A stretch of DNA of 37,489 nucleotides from CAYPAU01 sp964408825 (GCA_964408825.1 CAYPAU010000007.1:1-37489); one strand, 5' to 3'; positions 6,729 through 16,287 are shown, counted from the first letter of the stretch. Notes: generated by a model from the letters alone, not told the origin. Numbers and translations are program-made.

Positions 6729-9283
6729 GTTGAGGTGGTTCCCGCTTGCGAAAGATTACTGGCGGGAGTCTCTTGCGCTTGCCCTGCACCGGTTGGAGGA
6801 ACGGGAGGACTTTGGGGCAAAACACCATTTAAATCAGCTGTTCCATTTTGAGCAGTTGGAGGAGCTGGGGCAACCTGTCCCTGGGAAGGAGCAATTTCGG
6901 TAAATACAAATTCTTCGTTGGAGGGGTTAAAATCAACCATGATTCTATCTCCTTTTACAAAAGTTTTATTTATTATAAGGATAGCAATTGGATTTTCTAT
7001 AGAACTTTGAATAAGACGCCTAAGAGGCCTTGCACCGTAAACCGGATCGTATCCTTCCTTTGCCAGTCGATCCAAAGCACCTTTTGAAAGTTCGAGTTCA
7101 AATCCCTGCTGGACAAGAAGTTTTCTGGTACTGTTTATCGAAAGTTCTGCAACCTTTGTCATGTCTTTGGCAGACAGTGGCTCAAAAATTACAACTTCAT
7201 CGAATCTGTTTAAAAGTTCGGGCTTAAAGAATTTTCGAAGTTCCGTCATAAGAAGCTTGGAAAGTTCTGAGAATTTTTTTGCAATTTCCTCCTGGGAAAC
7301 AGGGCTTCTATCTTTTTTTACAGACTCAAGCTCCTGTTGAATAAGAGTACTTCCAATATTGGATGTTGCAATAACAATAGTGTTCTTGAAAGAAATTGTA
7401 TTTCCTTTATTATCCGTAAGCCTTCCGTCTTCAAGAAGCTGAAGAAGTATATTAAATACATCGGGGTGTGCTTTTTCTACTTCATCAAGAAGAACGATTG
7501 AGTATGGTTTTCTTCTCACCGCTTCTGTAAGCTGTCCTCCCTCCTCATATCCGACATATCCGGGAGGCGCCCCAATAAGTTTTGCGACCTCGTGTTTTTC
7601 CATATACTCTGACATATCAAGTCTTATCATTGCTTCTTCCTTGCCAAATAGAATTTCTGCAAGTGTTTTTGCAAGTTCTGTTTTTCCAACACCTGTAGGG
7701 CCCAGGAATATAAACGAGGCAATAGGACGGTTCATGCTTGATAAACCAATCCTTCCTCGTCTTACAGCTTCCGAAACTGATCTTACCGCAACTTCCTGAT
7801 CAATTAGTCTTTTGTGAATTGTATCTTCAAGATGAAGAAGTTTTTCGCTTTCGTTTTCGGTAAGTTTGGTTATCGGAATCCCAGTCCAGCTTGAGACAAC
7901 TTTTTGTATATCTTCTTCTGTAACATTGGTGTCAGTTCTTTTACCCGCCGCTATTTGCAGTCTTACTTCTGCTGCCGCTTCATCTAAAAGGTCTACAGCT
8001 TTATCTGGCAGATATCTTTCTCCGATATATCTTTTTGATAATTTAACCGATGCTTCAAGGGCTTGTTGTGGGAAAACTACTTTATGAAAATTTTCGTATT
8101 TCGGTTTTAAAACCAGAAGCATCTCAACAGCGGTCTTTTCATCGGGTTCCAGAACCATAACCGGCTGAAATCTTCTCTCAAATGCTTTATCTTTCTCGAA
8201 ATATTTTCTGTATTCCGTAGTGGTTGTGGTACCTATGATTTGTAATTGCCCACGGGCTAAAAATGGCTTAATAATATTTGATGCATCCAATGCCCCTTCT
8301 GTATCTCCGGCCCCAATTAAACTATGAATTTCATCAATAAACAGAATCACGGCGCCTTCCGCAGTTTGAGTTTCTTTAATAACATTTCTTAGTCTTTCTT
8401 CAAACTCACCTCTATGCGAAGCTCCTGCCACAAGAGATGAAAGATCAAGCTGAATAATCTTTTTATTTAAAAGGTCCTTGGGCGATGTACCGTCAACAAT
8501 TTTTTGGGCAAGTCCCTCAACTATTGCTGTCTTCCCGACTCCTGCTTCTCCTATTATTATTGGATTATTTTTGGTCCTCCGAAGGAGGATATGAGTTGTT
8601 CTCTCTATTTCTGTATTTCTTCCAGCGACAGGATCAAGCTCTCTATTCTTTGCCTGGAGAGTTAAATCAACTCCGTAGCTATCAAGGGCAGACTTTCTTC
8701 CGCTTGTATAATTTGTTGATTTAGAAAGAGTTTTCTCTATGTCTTCTTTTTTTAGTCCCTCCGCAGTAAGTACAGCCGATGATTCTGCCTGTGAAAAAAG
8801 AGCGAGTAAAAGATCTTCGGGGGTAATAAATTCAACCCCTCTTCCTTTTACCATTGAATAGGCATCATCAAAGATTTTTTTAGATGCCTCGCTTAGGGTT
8901 GGCTCTCCTTCAAAAGTTCCCAAGACAGCTTTGTTTTGTATTTCCTGTACAATTTTTGACGGATCTGCCGAAAATTGAGAAACGAGTTTGAAAATTTCAC
9001 CATCAAATAAAAGACCTGTTAATACTTGGTCCGGTTCTATGAGAGCTTGTTTTATTTTTTTTGCTTCCTGTTTTGCCAAATTCAACACGTTTGTGGAACG
9101 TGTATCCAAATGAGACAATACGGAAAGTCCTTGCCGCACCTGTGGATCCATAGGAGTTGGTGAAGAAATCGCTGCCTGAAATGGATTTGCCAAAGGAGAT
9201 TGCATTGGAGGATTAATCCCTTGATTTTGCGGCTGCTGCGTATTTACTTCAAATTTTTTTGAGCCGAATAAATTTCCCAGCAT
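6725..9283 (-). CDS. clpC: ClpC/ClpA-like AAA+ unfoldase without middle domain or ClpP loop
   Basis: An Hsp100 ATPase of 852 residues. A Pro/Gln-rich N-terminus (10-50) precedes a divergent Clp N-domain (50-190). D1 has GEAGVGKT (245-252) and ILFIDEIH (313-320); D2 has GPTGVGKT (528-535), pore motif GYVG (575-578), VLLDE (597-601) and LLNRFD, so both domains look active. The D1-D2 junction runs straight from DKAVDLLDEAAAEV to the VVSSWTGIP segment, leaving no room for the ClpB/ClpC coiled-coil middle domain. Between sensor 1 and LLNRF no clear [LIV]G[FL] ClpP-binding tripeptide is seen. A Pro/Gln/Thr-rich tail ends the protein. The stop overlaps the peptidase start (ATGA). The symbol is a family-level assignment; clpA or clpB would be as defensible. 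Confidence 0.9.
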   Translation of the reverse strand: MLGNLFGSKKFEVNTQQPQNQGINPPMQSPLANPFQAAISSPTPMDPQVRQGLSVLSHLDTRSTNVLNLAKQEAKKIKQALIEPDQVLTGLLFDGEIFKLVSQFSADPSKIVQEIQNKAVLGTFEGEPTLSEASKKIFDDAYSMVKGRGVEFITPEDLLLALFSQAESSAVLTAEGLKKEDIEKTLSKSTNYTSGRKSALDSYGVDLTLQAKNRELDPVAGRNTEIERTTHILLRRTKNNPIIIGEAGVGKTAIVEGLAQKIVDGTSPKDLLNKKIIQLDLSSLVAGASHRGEFEERLRNVIKETQTAEGAVILFIDEIHSLIGAGDTEGALDASNIIKPFLARGQLQIIGTTTTTEYRKYFEKDKAFERRFQPVMVLEPDEKTAVEMLLVLKPKYENFHKVVFPQQALEASVKLSKRYIGERYLPDKAVDLLDEAAAEVRLQIAAGKRTDTNVTEEDIQKVVSSWTGIPITKLTENESEKLLHLEDTIHKRLIDQEVAVRSVSEAVRRGRIGLSSMNRPIASFIFLGPTGVGKTELAKTLAEILFGKEEAMIRLDMSEYMEKHEVAKLIGAPPGYVGYEEGGQLTEAVRRKPYSIVLLDEVEKAHPDVFNILLQLLEDGRLTDNKGNTISFKNTIVIATSNIGSTLIQQELESVKKDRSPVSQEEIAKKFSELSKLLMTELRKFFKPELLNRFDEVVIFEPLSAKDMTKVAELSINSTRKLLVQQGFELELSKGALDRLAKEGYDPVYGARPLRRLIQSSIENPIAILIINKTFVKGDRIMVDFNPSNEEFVFTEIAPSQGQVAPAPPTAQNGTADLNGVLPQSPPVPPTGAGQAQETPASNLSQAGTTST

Positions 9284-9318
9284 ATATTTATATTAACATT
9301 ATTTCCGACTTCATGTAA

Positions 9319-10710
9319 TTACTGCGAACATGTAAAATTGCTATTTTTATCAACTTTAATCATGCCGCCCCACTCTACAACCGTAAAGCCTTTTCTTTGC
9401 GGTGTTATGATTTTAGGGCTATCAATTTGTATCGGCTTATCCGATAATTCAAAATATAGTCTTACTCTTATAATAGAGTCCGGCTTTGGATTTATGTCCA
9501 ATGGTTCTATTTGGTTTATGGATTCTTCACTCATAACTCCGACTAAATAATAGGGAGAGGCAGGTAAAGCTTTTGTCCAATAATCTCTAAATTCTCTTGA
9601 TTCCTTACTGTTGAGACCTAATTTGGGAAGAAGATCACTAAATAATTTGGGGAGCTCGTTTCGCGCAGCTACGAAACCTTTATCTGGTTTTGTTATTTTA
9701 GAATCCGGGACTTTGGATTCATAATATAAATAGGGATAGGAAATACCATTGACTTCAATAACTCCATTAGGGTTTGCAACCGTGTGCCATCCGGTTTTAC
9801 CTGGATATTGCGGGATTGTTAAGGTGAAAAATCCTGTAGTGTTAACCTTTACATTTACATTTTCTCTTTCTTGCGGGTAAAGATAAATTGCGGGCTTGCA
9901 GGAAGGGGTCCACCAAGAATAACTTGGCGTTTGAGCAAAAATTATTCTCTTAAGCTGGAGAGATTTCTTTGCAGATGATAAATCTATTGCTTCATCTGTC
10001 GGCAAATACTGATATATGTCGTTTCCATCAGCAAGATAGATGACTCCGGCATGAAGATAAAGGGGAAGATTTTTATTATTTCTTGCAGCAACCTTAAGAC
10101 TTCCGATCATTTTTGCGCCAATATTTTTTAAAACAAATATTGATTCTTTTGGGGCATATTTATTGTATACATAAGCAGGGTTAACCGAAGGATCAGAAAG
10201 ACTAATAATATCTGTTTTGTTAAAAGCCTGAGGGGGGAATTCATTTTGATTTCCGATAGCAACTTGTGTTGCACCGGGGGTTGATTTGCAATTTTTAATA
10301 TAATCCGGAATAGTAACTCCGTCTCTTAAGTAAATTTTAAAAATATAAGGCGATTTAGGTGGTTTTTCCTCGTTTTGCAAAATAAAAATTACATCGGTCG
10401 TTATTCTTTCATAAAAAATATTTGATTCAAGATTATAAACATTTTTCCCGTCAACAATATCTATTTGTCTTAATTCTCCAAACTTAAAATCATCAATCAC
10501 CCGCGCATCATCTTTTATCAAATTATATTTTTGTCCATTTGAAGGAAGCATTAATGTATCATCTGTATTCGGGGGGTCATAATCCACACAGGACGCATTA
10601 ACGCCTACGGCAGGAGAGTTGTCTCCTTTCCGGACGGGATTAAAAAAACCAGAAAAGGCAGCTGCACCAATTACAACCGCGGCTATTAAAATCAATATTA
10701 CTTTATTCAT
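9319..10710 (-). CDS. Exported protein with CKPAIYLYP motif, function unknown
   Basis: The 463 residues begin with a signal anchor (MNKVILILIAAVVIGAAAF). A central region of about 230 residues has no family I recognise. The C-terminal part starts at SCKPAIYLYPQERENVNVKV and continues with FFTLTIPQYPGKTGWHTVANP and YPYLYYES; I know a KPxIYLYP domain from uncharacterised secreted proteins, without a known activity. The last residues contain a Cys that could pair with the Cys of the motif. It lies 13 bases after the VirB6-like gene and 35 bases before the Clp gene in the same run, so it may be an accessory surface component of that module. Codons 26-32 (RKGDNSP) come from a short palindrome (10607-10635). 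Confidence 0.7.
   Translation of the reverse strand: MNKVILILIAAVVIGAAAFSGFFNPVRKGDNSPAVGVNASCVDYDPPNTDDTLMLPSNGQKYNLIKDDARVIDDFKFGELRQIDIVDGKNVYNLESNIFYERITTDVIFILQNEEKPPKSPYIFKIYLRDGVTIPDYIKNCKSTPGATQVAIGNQNEFPPQAFNKTDIISLSDPSVNPAYVYNKYAPKESIFVLKNIGAKMIGSLKVAARNNKNLPLYLHAGVIYLADGNDIYQYLPTDEAIDLSSAKKSLQLKRIIFAQTPSYSWWTPSCKPAIYLYPQERENVNVKVNTTGFFTLTIPQYPGKTGWHTVANPNGVIEVNGISYPYLYYESKVPDSKITKPDKGFVAARNELPKLFSDLLPKLGLNSKESREFRDYWTKALPASPYYLVGVMSEESINQIEPLDINPKPDSIIRVRLYFELSDKPIQIDSPKIITPQRKGFTVVEWGGMIKVDKNSNFTCSQ
10607..10635. repeat. Short palindrome within the CKPAIYLYP gene
   Basis: GGAGA-GTTG-TCTCC lies at the centre of a CGGCAGG...CCTTTCCG-type inverted repeat, coding for the KGDNSP segment right after the signal anchor. 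Its GC-rich, palindromic nature resembles the intergenic repeats elsewhere in the window, but no second copy is present here, so the repeat identity is tentative. Confidence 0.3.
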
Positions 10711-10723
10711 ATTTGTCTATACG

Positions 10724-13036
10724 TCAAGAGTCGCTATCTTTCTTATCGCTTTTAACGATCTCTTCCGGTTCTTTAAGTTCCTCTTTTGCCTCCATCTCTT
10801 TTGGTTTTTCCTCCTTCTTTTTTTCTGTTCCAAGCATTGTGTCTTCATCTTGTTGTTGTTTTTCCATTTCGGAAACCACTGTTTTTGCCGCTTCCAATTT
10901 TGCCTTTAGATACGCTATTACCTCAGTTTGAGCAAACCCTCCGATAAGAAGGAACGGCAATATTGCACCGACCTCTTCCATTCCTTTTGAGACATTCTGA
11001 GGTGCTGAGGAAGTCAGAAGATCTATGGTTCCACTGATTTTTTCTATATCGCCCTTGACCCACTCTTTTCTATTTTTTTGCTTACCCTCAATGGTTTTTG
11101 GGGGATCAAGTTTTAGATAATTTTCCTGCCATATTTTCTTAACAGACTCGTAATCATCGATGCTTACCGCCTGAACTCTATTTGCAACCGGGAATGTCGC
11201 CTCAAACTGGAGACCCTCAGGGCCTACTGCTTCAAGGATAGAGATTGCGAGTTGATTCCCCTCCTCTTTTGCTTTAAGAAGTCTTTGTTGAAGATCATCA
11301 TCCATGCCGGACTCCCCTTTCCCGACAGCCGAAAGAATTGATGTTGCAAGAGGATCACCTTTCGAAGAAGCCTCAGCCAACGTCGTTTTAATAGCGCTAA
11401 GTTTTTGTTTTTCATCAAAAGCTGAGACTCCCTCTAGGTTATTCAAATTGCTAAATAGGGTGCTTAACCTACTCATGTCAACTGCTGCTTTTTTACCAGT
11501 AACTGAATTTGCAGCAGACAAAATTGAATTTGCAAGAGGATCTCCTTTTTGAGCTTCTTCTTTAAGTCTTTGGTTAATAAGTCCAAATTTTTCTCTCGCA
11601 AGAGGAGATGTCACACGTTTCGGATTCGATATCCCCTCTAGGGTTTCGTGCATTTTTGCCAGCGTTTGATGACTTCCAATGCTTGAAGACAAAAGGGAGG
11701 TTTCATATCTTGCGATATCTCTCATTGTTGGAATACTTAAGTTTGCAAGTCTTAAAAATTCTGTCCCGACTCTGCCTGTTGCACTCTGAATGTTGGCTGC
11801 CTGAGTACTTATAAAGGCCTCGTTCGTTCTAATTTCAGGAATCGCAATCTTTGCGGGAATAAACGGTAAAGGCTTTGCAAGTCCTTGGGGGGCAGACGGA
11901 GGAGGAGGAGGAGGGGCGGCTCCATTTCCTCTCCCAATAAGAGCCGATCCTCCCGATATTAATTGTTTAACCAATGCGCTTTCCCCAAATGAAAATTCAT
12001 GGAGAAAATCAAGAAAAATCTGAAGAAGAAGAAAAGGCAAGATTATTACCACCCAAAGCATAAGAAGTGCCACGACATATAAAGCAAACGTGTCTCTATT
12101 ATTTACGCTATTTGACAAACTTACTATTTGTCCTGGCCCTCCAAGAAGAATACTTATTGCAGTTGGGTATTCTACTGCTCCTGAGAAATTAAACTTAAGA
12201 GGAATGCCTGTGGTTGAACTCCAAAGATGAACAAGCCCTGACAAAAATATTGCAAAGATCGGAGCGTATAACAGCCAGCGGAAAAATTCACCTACCCATA
12301 TTTTTGCCGTATTTCTTATGGGTGAGTAAAGAAGCAAAAGCGGAAATATCGGAGAAATTACTATAAAAAACCAGAGAATTATTTTTCTAAGGAGCAGTAT
12401 CCCTACCATTACATAATATGTAAGTGCTGTCAGTTTCACCAAAAGGAGAGACACAAAAACCGACTCATCATATTGAGCACCCAGAACTCTATATCCTTGA
12501 AAATCAGGGTAGTTAAAGCCGATAAATAGTAAGTCTTTTTGAGAAATAATATCGCCGTTTTTGTTCGTCAGGAAAAATCCCTGAATTGCATCCATTATTT
12601 GATAGATAAATTGAATTATCGAAAATGAAAGAGTGATAAGAAGGACAATCATAATAAATCTTGGTATGAAGCGCATTATTGTTATGTTTTTGCCGCGGGT
12701 AAAAATGATTACGAATGCTGAAACCAAAACAAAAAGGGTTGTAAAAGCATAGACTATATTTCTAATCGTCGCCCAAAATGAGGCAAGAGGATTGTTACTG
12801 ATCCCCGATGCCTCGGACCAGTTATAATTTGCAAGTGCCCAGTCTAAAAATTCTCCTGATCTTGCCGCAACTTTTCCTGCAAAGGTAACATCTGCGTCTT
12901 TGACCCATGTACCCTCAGCCGATGATGTTGCAGCTTGTGCAAAAGCGGATTTGGTGAAAAGATCTGGGAAAAATAGAAAGAAGATTAAGAAAAATAAAAT
13001 AAAAATAGTGCTAATTTTGGGCAGAAATTTTCGCAT
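10724..13036 (-). CDS. VirB6/TrbL-like membrane protein with long repeat-bearing C-terminal extension
   Basis: I chose the ATG at 13036, one base after the pilin stop (TAATATG); this gives a clean signal peptide (MRKFLPKISTIF..., cleavage near AFAQA) and 770 residues. An upstream in-frame ATG at 13069 would overlap the pilin gene. About six to seven membrane segments (residues 90-350) resemble VirB6/TrbL, the inner-membrane channel component of type IV secretion. A Pro run (375-381) then leads to about 390 mostly soluble residues with three copies of a 22-residue repeat (near 490-511, 552-573, 585-605; consensus KGDPLAxSILSAVG) and a Lys/Glu-rich tail. No VirB4, VirB8-10 or VirD4 gene is in the window. 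Secretion, DNA uptake or pilus function cannot be decided. Confidence 0.8.
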   Translation of the reverse strand: MRKFLPKISTIFILFFLIFFLFFPDLFTKSAFAQAATSSAEGTWVKDADVTFAGKVAARSGEFLDWALANYNWSEASGISNNPLASFWATIRNIVYAFTTLFVLVSAFVIIFTRGKNITIMRFIPRFIMIVLLITLSFSIIQFIYQIMDAIQGFFLTNKNGDIISQKDLLFIGFNYPDFQGYRVLGAQYDESVFVSLLLVKLTALTYYVMVGILLLRKIILWFFIVISPIFPLLLLYSPIRNTAKIWVGEFFRWLLYAPIFAIFLSGLVHLWSSTTGIPLKFNFSGAVEYPTAISILLGGPGQIVSLSNSVNNRDTFALYVVALLMLWVVIILPFLLLQIFLDFLHEFSFGESALVKQLISGGSALIGRGNGAAPPPPPPSAPQGLAKPLPFIPAKIAIPEIRTNEAFISTQAANIQSATGRVGTEFLRLANLSIPTMRDIARYETSLLSSSIGSHQTLAKMHETLEGISNPKRVTSPLAREKFGLINQRLKEEAQKGDPLANSILSAANSVTGKKAAVDMSRLSTLFSNLNNLEGVSAFDEKQKLSAIKTTLAEASSKGDPLATSILSAVGKGESGMDDDLQQRLLKAKEEGNQLAISILEAVGPEGLQFEATFPVANRVQAVSIDDYESVKKIWQENYLKLDPPKTIEGKQKNRKEWVKGDIEKISGTIDLLTSSAPQNVSKGMEEVGAILPFLLIGGFAQTEVIAYLKAKLEAAKTVVSEMEKQQQDEDTMLGTEKKKEEKPKEMEAKEELKEPEEIVKSDKKDSDS

Positions 13037-13037
13037 A

Positions 13038-13352
13038 TTATCTAAAACCTGGAATACGCAGTATATCAACTGCTATTACCCGTACAAAAACGAATCCGAA
13101 AACTGCCAGAAGAATTCCTGCAATAGCATAATAGATATAGCTTTTACCTTTACTTAATTGGCCGGGGTCTCCTTGCGAGGAGAGAATTATATATCCTCCG
13201 TAAATTATAAAAAGCAGAGCCACCCCACCTATTAATCCCAGCCCTATTCCGTAGAATGTAGAAACAAATTCATAAGGATTGTTTGGAATGCATGCTATGT
13301 CTGTTTGAACCCCATTCGGACATGGAGGAGCAGAAAAAGCTACGGGAATCAT
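13038..13352 (-). CDS. VirB2/TrbC-like pilin subunit
   Basis: The 104-residue protein has two membrane segments (about 31-58 and 72-96) joined by the short polar loop SSQGDPGQLSKGK, the hallmark of VirB2/TrbC-type pilins (GGYIILSS...KGKxYIYYAIAGI). The N-terminus contains two Cys (11, 21) and no classical signal peptide; an in-frame stop four codons upstream excludes an earlier start. It sits directly before the VirB6-like gene (one base between stop and ATG), the expected pairing for a reduced type IV secretion or pilus system, and 31 bases after dnaJ. Confidence 0.82.
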   Translation of the reverse strand: MIPVAFSAPPCPNGVQTDIACIPNNPYEFVSTFYGIGLGLIGGVALLFIIYGGYIILSSQGDPGQLSKGKSYIYYAIAGILLAVFGFVFVRVIAVDILRIPGFR

Positions 13353-13383
13353 AAACTTAATCTAATCGTAGCAAAAAAAAGAT

Positions 13384-14274
13384 TTAAAACCAAGTCTTTC
13401 TCTTTTTATTCTCCTCTTCAAAGTCCGAAAGCAATTTTCTCTGACGGCCCGAAAGATTATGAGGAATTGTAACTTTAACTCTTATGTACTGATCCCCCCG
13501 ACCACCTCCTCTTACATGAGGAACTCCTTTACCCTTTAGCCTTATTAAAGTACCCGGCTGAGTACCTGAAGGAATTCTTATTTTAACTGCCCCATCTATA
13601 GTTGGCACAGATACGGTATCACCCAAAATAGCCTTGAAAAAAGGAGTTTCTATTTCCGTTATGAGATCGTGTCCTTCTCTTCTAAATCTTCTGTCCTCCC
13701 TTACTGTTAAAATAACATCATAATTTCCAAAACGAATCCTTGAACCATCATCTACTCCTTGCGGTATTTTTATGGTTTGATTTTTACCATCAATAGTTAC
13801 ATTTTTTGTTGTTCCTTTGACTGCTTCCATGAAATCTATCGTAAGGGAATATGCAGGACGACGCGTTCTTTGAGAAAAAGGTGAAGCTCCTCCAAAAAAC
13901 TGTTCAAAAATTTCAAACGGATCGGAAAAACCCCCAAAGTCAAAGTCAGGAGTACCACCCGAGGTGGTATAGGTGTATGTAAAAGGCCCGTATTGACCTT
14001 TCTGTGTGCTACCCCCACCAAATCCCGCGCCAAAAGGACCCTCTCCAAATCCCTGACTAAAAGCTGCTGATCCAAATTGGTCATATGCCTGTTTCTTTTT
14101 AGGATCTGACAGAACTTCGTAGGCCTCATTTATTTTCTTAAATTTTTCTTCAGCCTCTTTTGTTTTATTTCTGTCTGGGTGGTATTCAAGGGCTAATTTC
14201 CTGTAAGCTCTTTTAATATCACTTGGGGAAGCATTTTTTGAAACTCCCAAAATTTTATAAAAATCTTTCTCCAT
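13384..14274 (-). CDS. dnaJ: DnaJ-type co-chaperone lacking the zinc-finger domain
   Basis: The 296-residue Hsp40 stimulates DnaK ATPase and delivers clients. It has a J domain (1-70) with HPD (32-34), a Gly/Phe-rich region (about 70-130) and the two beta-barrel C-terminal domains (140-290), but none of the CxxCxGxG repeats, so it is a type II (CbpA-like) protein. It is the fourth gene after the CIRCE-controlled promoter (hrcA-grpE-dnaK-dnaJ), and a GNRA-loop hairpin lies between it and dnaK. cbpA would be an alternative symbol; its place in the operon favours dnaJ. Confidence 0.93.
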   Translation of the reverse strand: MEKDFYKILGVSKNASPSDIKRAYRKLALEYHPDRNKTKEAEEKFKKINEAYEVLSDPKKKQAYDQFGSAAFSQGFGEGPFGAGFGGGSTQKGQYGPFTYTYTTSGGTPDFDFGGFSDPFEIFEQFFGGASPFSQRTRRPAYSLTIDFMEAVKGTTKNVTIDGKNQTIKIPQGVDDGSRIRFGNYDVILTVREDRRFRREGHDLITEIETPFFKAILGDTVSVPTIDGAVKIRIPSGTQPGTLIRLKGKGVPHVRGGGRGDQYIRVKVTIPHNLSGRQRKLLSDFEEENKKRKTWF

Positions 14275-14298
14275 AGTACTCTAATTATATAATAAACA

Positions 14299-14314
14299 AC
14301 CGCGTTTCCGCGGT
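14299..14314 (-). other. GNRA-loop hairpin in the dnaK-dnaJ spacer
   Basis: On the minus strand ACCGCG-GAAA-CGCGGT forms a six-base stem with a GNRA tetraloop, preceded by an A-run and followed by TTGTTTATT. It resembles a weak terminator or an mRNA processing/stability hairpin that could make dnaK more abundant than dnaJ. On the plus strand it has a T-run after it, but no plus-strand gene precedes it. Confidence 0.5.
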
Positions 14315-14346
14315 CATTTTTTTATATTTAATTTTTAATATTTTAT

Positions 14347-16287
14347 TTAGTTTACGACTTCCCCTTCAACCGGTTCTTCGGAAGATTTTGAATCTTTTTG
14401 TTCTTCTTTCTTCGCTTCCCCGTCATCTTGAGAATCTGCTGTCTGTTGTTCGTTGTTAGTTGTTTGTTGTCCTTGACTATCTTGTGGTGAGCCTGTCGAA
14501 CTATACATTGCCTGACCTACCTTCTGAAGAGAATCGGAGAGATCCTTACTCTTTTCCTCCAAATCTTCCTTACTTCCTGTTTCAAGAATTGCGGAAAGAG
14601 CAGAGATTTTTTCTTCTACCTCCTTTTTTAATCCTTCGTCTGCCTTATCTGCCGCATCTTTTAGAGTTTTTTCGGCTGTAAATATGAGGGAATCTGCATT
14701 ATTCCTTGCTTCAACCAGTTCTTTCTTCTCCTCATCCTCTTTTGCATGCTCTTCTGCCTCCTTTGTCATCTTTTCAACCTCGTCTTTTGTAAGACCTGTT
14801 GAGCCGGTTATCTTAATGCTTTGTTCTTTCCCTGTGGCTTTATCCTGTGCCTTAACATTTAAAATACCATTGGCATCAATATCAAAAGTTACTTCGATTT
14901 GTGGGACACCTCTTGGAGCCGGGGGAATACCGTCAAGAATAAATCTCCCAAGAGATTTATTATCAGAAGCCATAGGTCTCTCACCTTGAAGAACATTAAT
15001 TTCAACCTGAGTCTGATTATCTGCTGCTGTTGAAAATACCTGAGATTTAGACGATGGAATAGTTGTATTTCTTGAAATAAGAGGTGTTGAAACTCCTCCC
15101 AGTGTTTCTATTCCCAATGTTAAAGGGGTAACATCCAAAAGAAGAACATCTTTAACTTCTCCACCTAAAACTCCTCCTTGAATCGCAGCTCCTATTGCAA
15201 CAACCTCATCGGGATTTACAGATTTATTCGGCTCTTTTCCAAAGAATTTGGTAACTACCTCAATTACTTTTGGCATTCTCGTCATTCCTCCGACTAAGAT
15301 TACTTCATCAACATCTTTTGCTTTTATTTTTGCGTCTTCTAAAGCAAGCTCAACTGGCTTTAGAGTTTTCTGAATAAGATCGTCTACAATCTTTTCAAGT
15401 TGTGCTCGCGTTAGGGTCATTGTTAGATGAAGCGGTCCTTCTTTTCCTTGTGTTATAAAGGGTTGATTAATTTGCGCCTCTGTTGAAGATGAAAGCTCAA
15501 TTTTTGCTTTTTCTGCTGATTCCCTTAGTCTCTGAAGAGCTTGATGATCCTTTCTTAGATCAACCCCATGTTCTTTTTTAAATTCATCGGCAATATAATC
15601 AATAATCTTTTGATCAAAATCGTCTCCTCCAAGATGTGTATCTCCATTTGTAGATTTTACTTCATAAACTCCATCTCCCAATTCAAGAATTGAAATATCA
15701 AAGGTTCCTCCTCCCAAATCGTAAACTGCAATTGTATGAGCATTCTTCTTATCGAGCCCATAAGCTAAAGCCGCGGCAGTGGGTTCATTGATGATACGCA
15801 GGACCTCAAGACCTGCGATTTCTCCTGCCTGTTTTGTCGCCTGTCTTTGAGAATCATCAAAATACGCAGGGACTGTGATAACAGCTTGAGTTACCTTACT
15901 TCCCAGGTAGGCTTCAGCGTCTGATTTAATTTTTTGAAGGATTTGGGCGGAAATTTCTTGAGGAGTAAAAGTTCTTCCTTCTACCTCAACAATGGCCATT
16001 CCATCACGTCCTCCCTTTACTGTGTAAGGAAGCCATTTAATATCGTACTGCACAGATTCGTCTTTAAACTTTTTCCCCATAAGTCTTTTTATAGAAAATA
16101 TGGTTCTTTTGGGTTTTAAGACAAGCTGTCTTTTGGCAACATCACCCACTACATGAGAGATGGGATCAACCACCGACGGAATTACATTACGGCCCTCCTT
16201 GGAATGGACAATCTTGGGATTTCCACCTTCCATTACCGCAACTGCTGAATTTGTCGTACCTAAATCTATCCCAATTATTTTTCCCAT
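14347..16287 (-). CDS. dnaK: Chaperone DnaK (Hsp70)
   Basis: The Hsp70 chaperone binds exposed hydrophobic peptides under ATP control with DnaJ and GrpE. I chose the ATG giving MGKIIGIDLGTTNSAVAV at 16287 (646 residues), the usual DnaK start; an in-frame ATG four codons earlier (16299) is possible. The sequence contains the actin-type ATPase signatures VYDLGGGTFDISIL and VILVGGMTRMPKV, the linker DVLLLDVTPL, a full substrate-binding domain and lid, and a low-complexity Gln/Glu/Lys-rich tail ending EGEVVN. It is preceded by grpE and a long imperfect hairpin (16299-16359). Expression should follow the hrcA promoter and CIRCE. Confidence 0.98.
   Translation of the reverse strand: MGKIIGIDLGTTNSAVAVMEGGNPKIVHSKEGRNVIPSVVDPISHVVGDVAKRQLVLKPKRTIFSIKRLMGKKFKDESVQYDIKWLPYTVKGGRDGMAIVEVEGRTFTPQEISAQILQKIKSDAEAYLGSKVTQAVITVPAYFDDSQRQATKQAGEIAGLEVLRIINEPTAAALAYGLDKKNAHTIAVYDLGGGTFDISILELGDGVYEVKSTNGDTHLGGDDFDQKIIDYIADEFKKEHGVDLRKDHQALQRLRESAEKAKIELSSSTEAQINQPFITQGKEGPLHLTMTLTRAQLEKIVDDLIQKTLKPVELALEDAKIKAKDVDEVILVGGMTRMPKVIEVVTKFFGKEPNKSVNPDEVVAIGAAIQGGVLGGEVKDVLLLDVTPLTLGIETLGGVSTPLISRNTTIPSSKSQVFSTAADNQTQVEINVLQGERPMASDNKSLGRFILDGIPPAPRGVPQIEVTFDIDANGILNVKAQDKATGKEQSIKITGSTGLTKDEVEKMTKEAEEHAKEDEEKKELVEARNNADSLIFTAEKTLKDAADKADEGLKKEVEEKISALSAILETGSKEDLEEKSKDLSDSLQKVGQAMYSSTGSPQDSQGQQTTNNEQQTADSQDDGEAKKEEQKDSKSSEEPVEGEVVN

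Noticed and set aside
13037..13069. VirB6-like start at 13069
   Set aside because: It overlaps the pilin gene by about 30 bases and puts 11 residues before the signal peptide; the ATG one base after the pilin stop fits better.
14299..14320. Rho-independent terminator on the plus strand (hairpin plus T-run)
   Set aside because: No plus-strand gene lies upstream; the genes here are on the minus strand, so it is listed as a spacer hairpin only.
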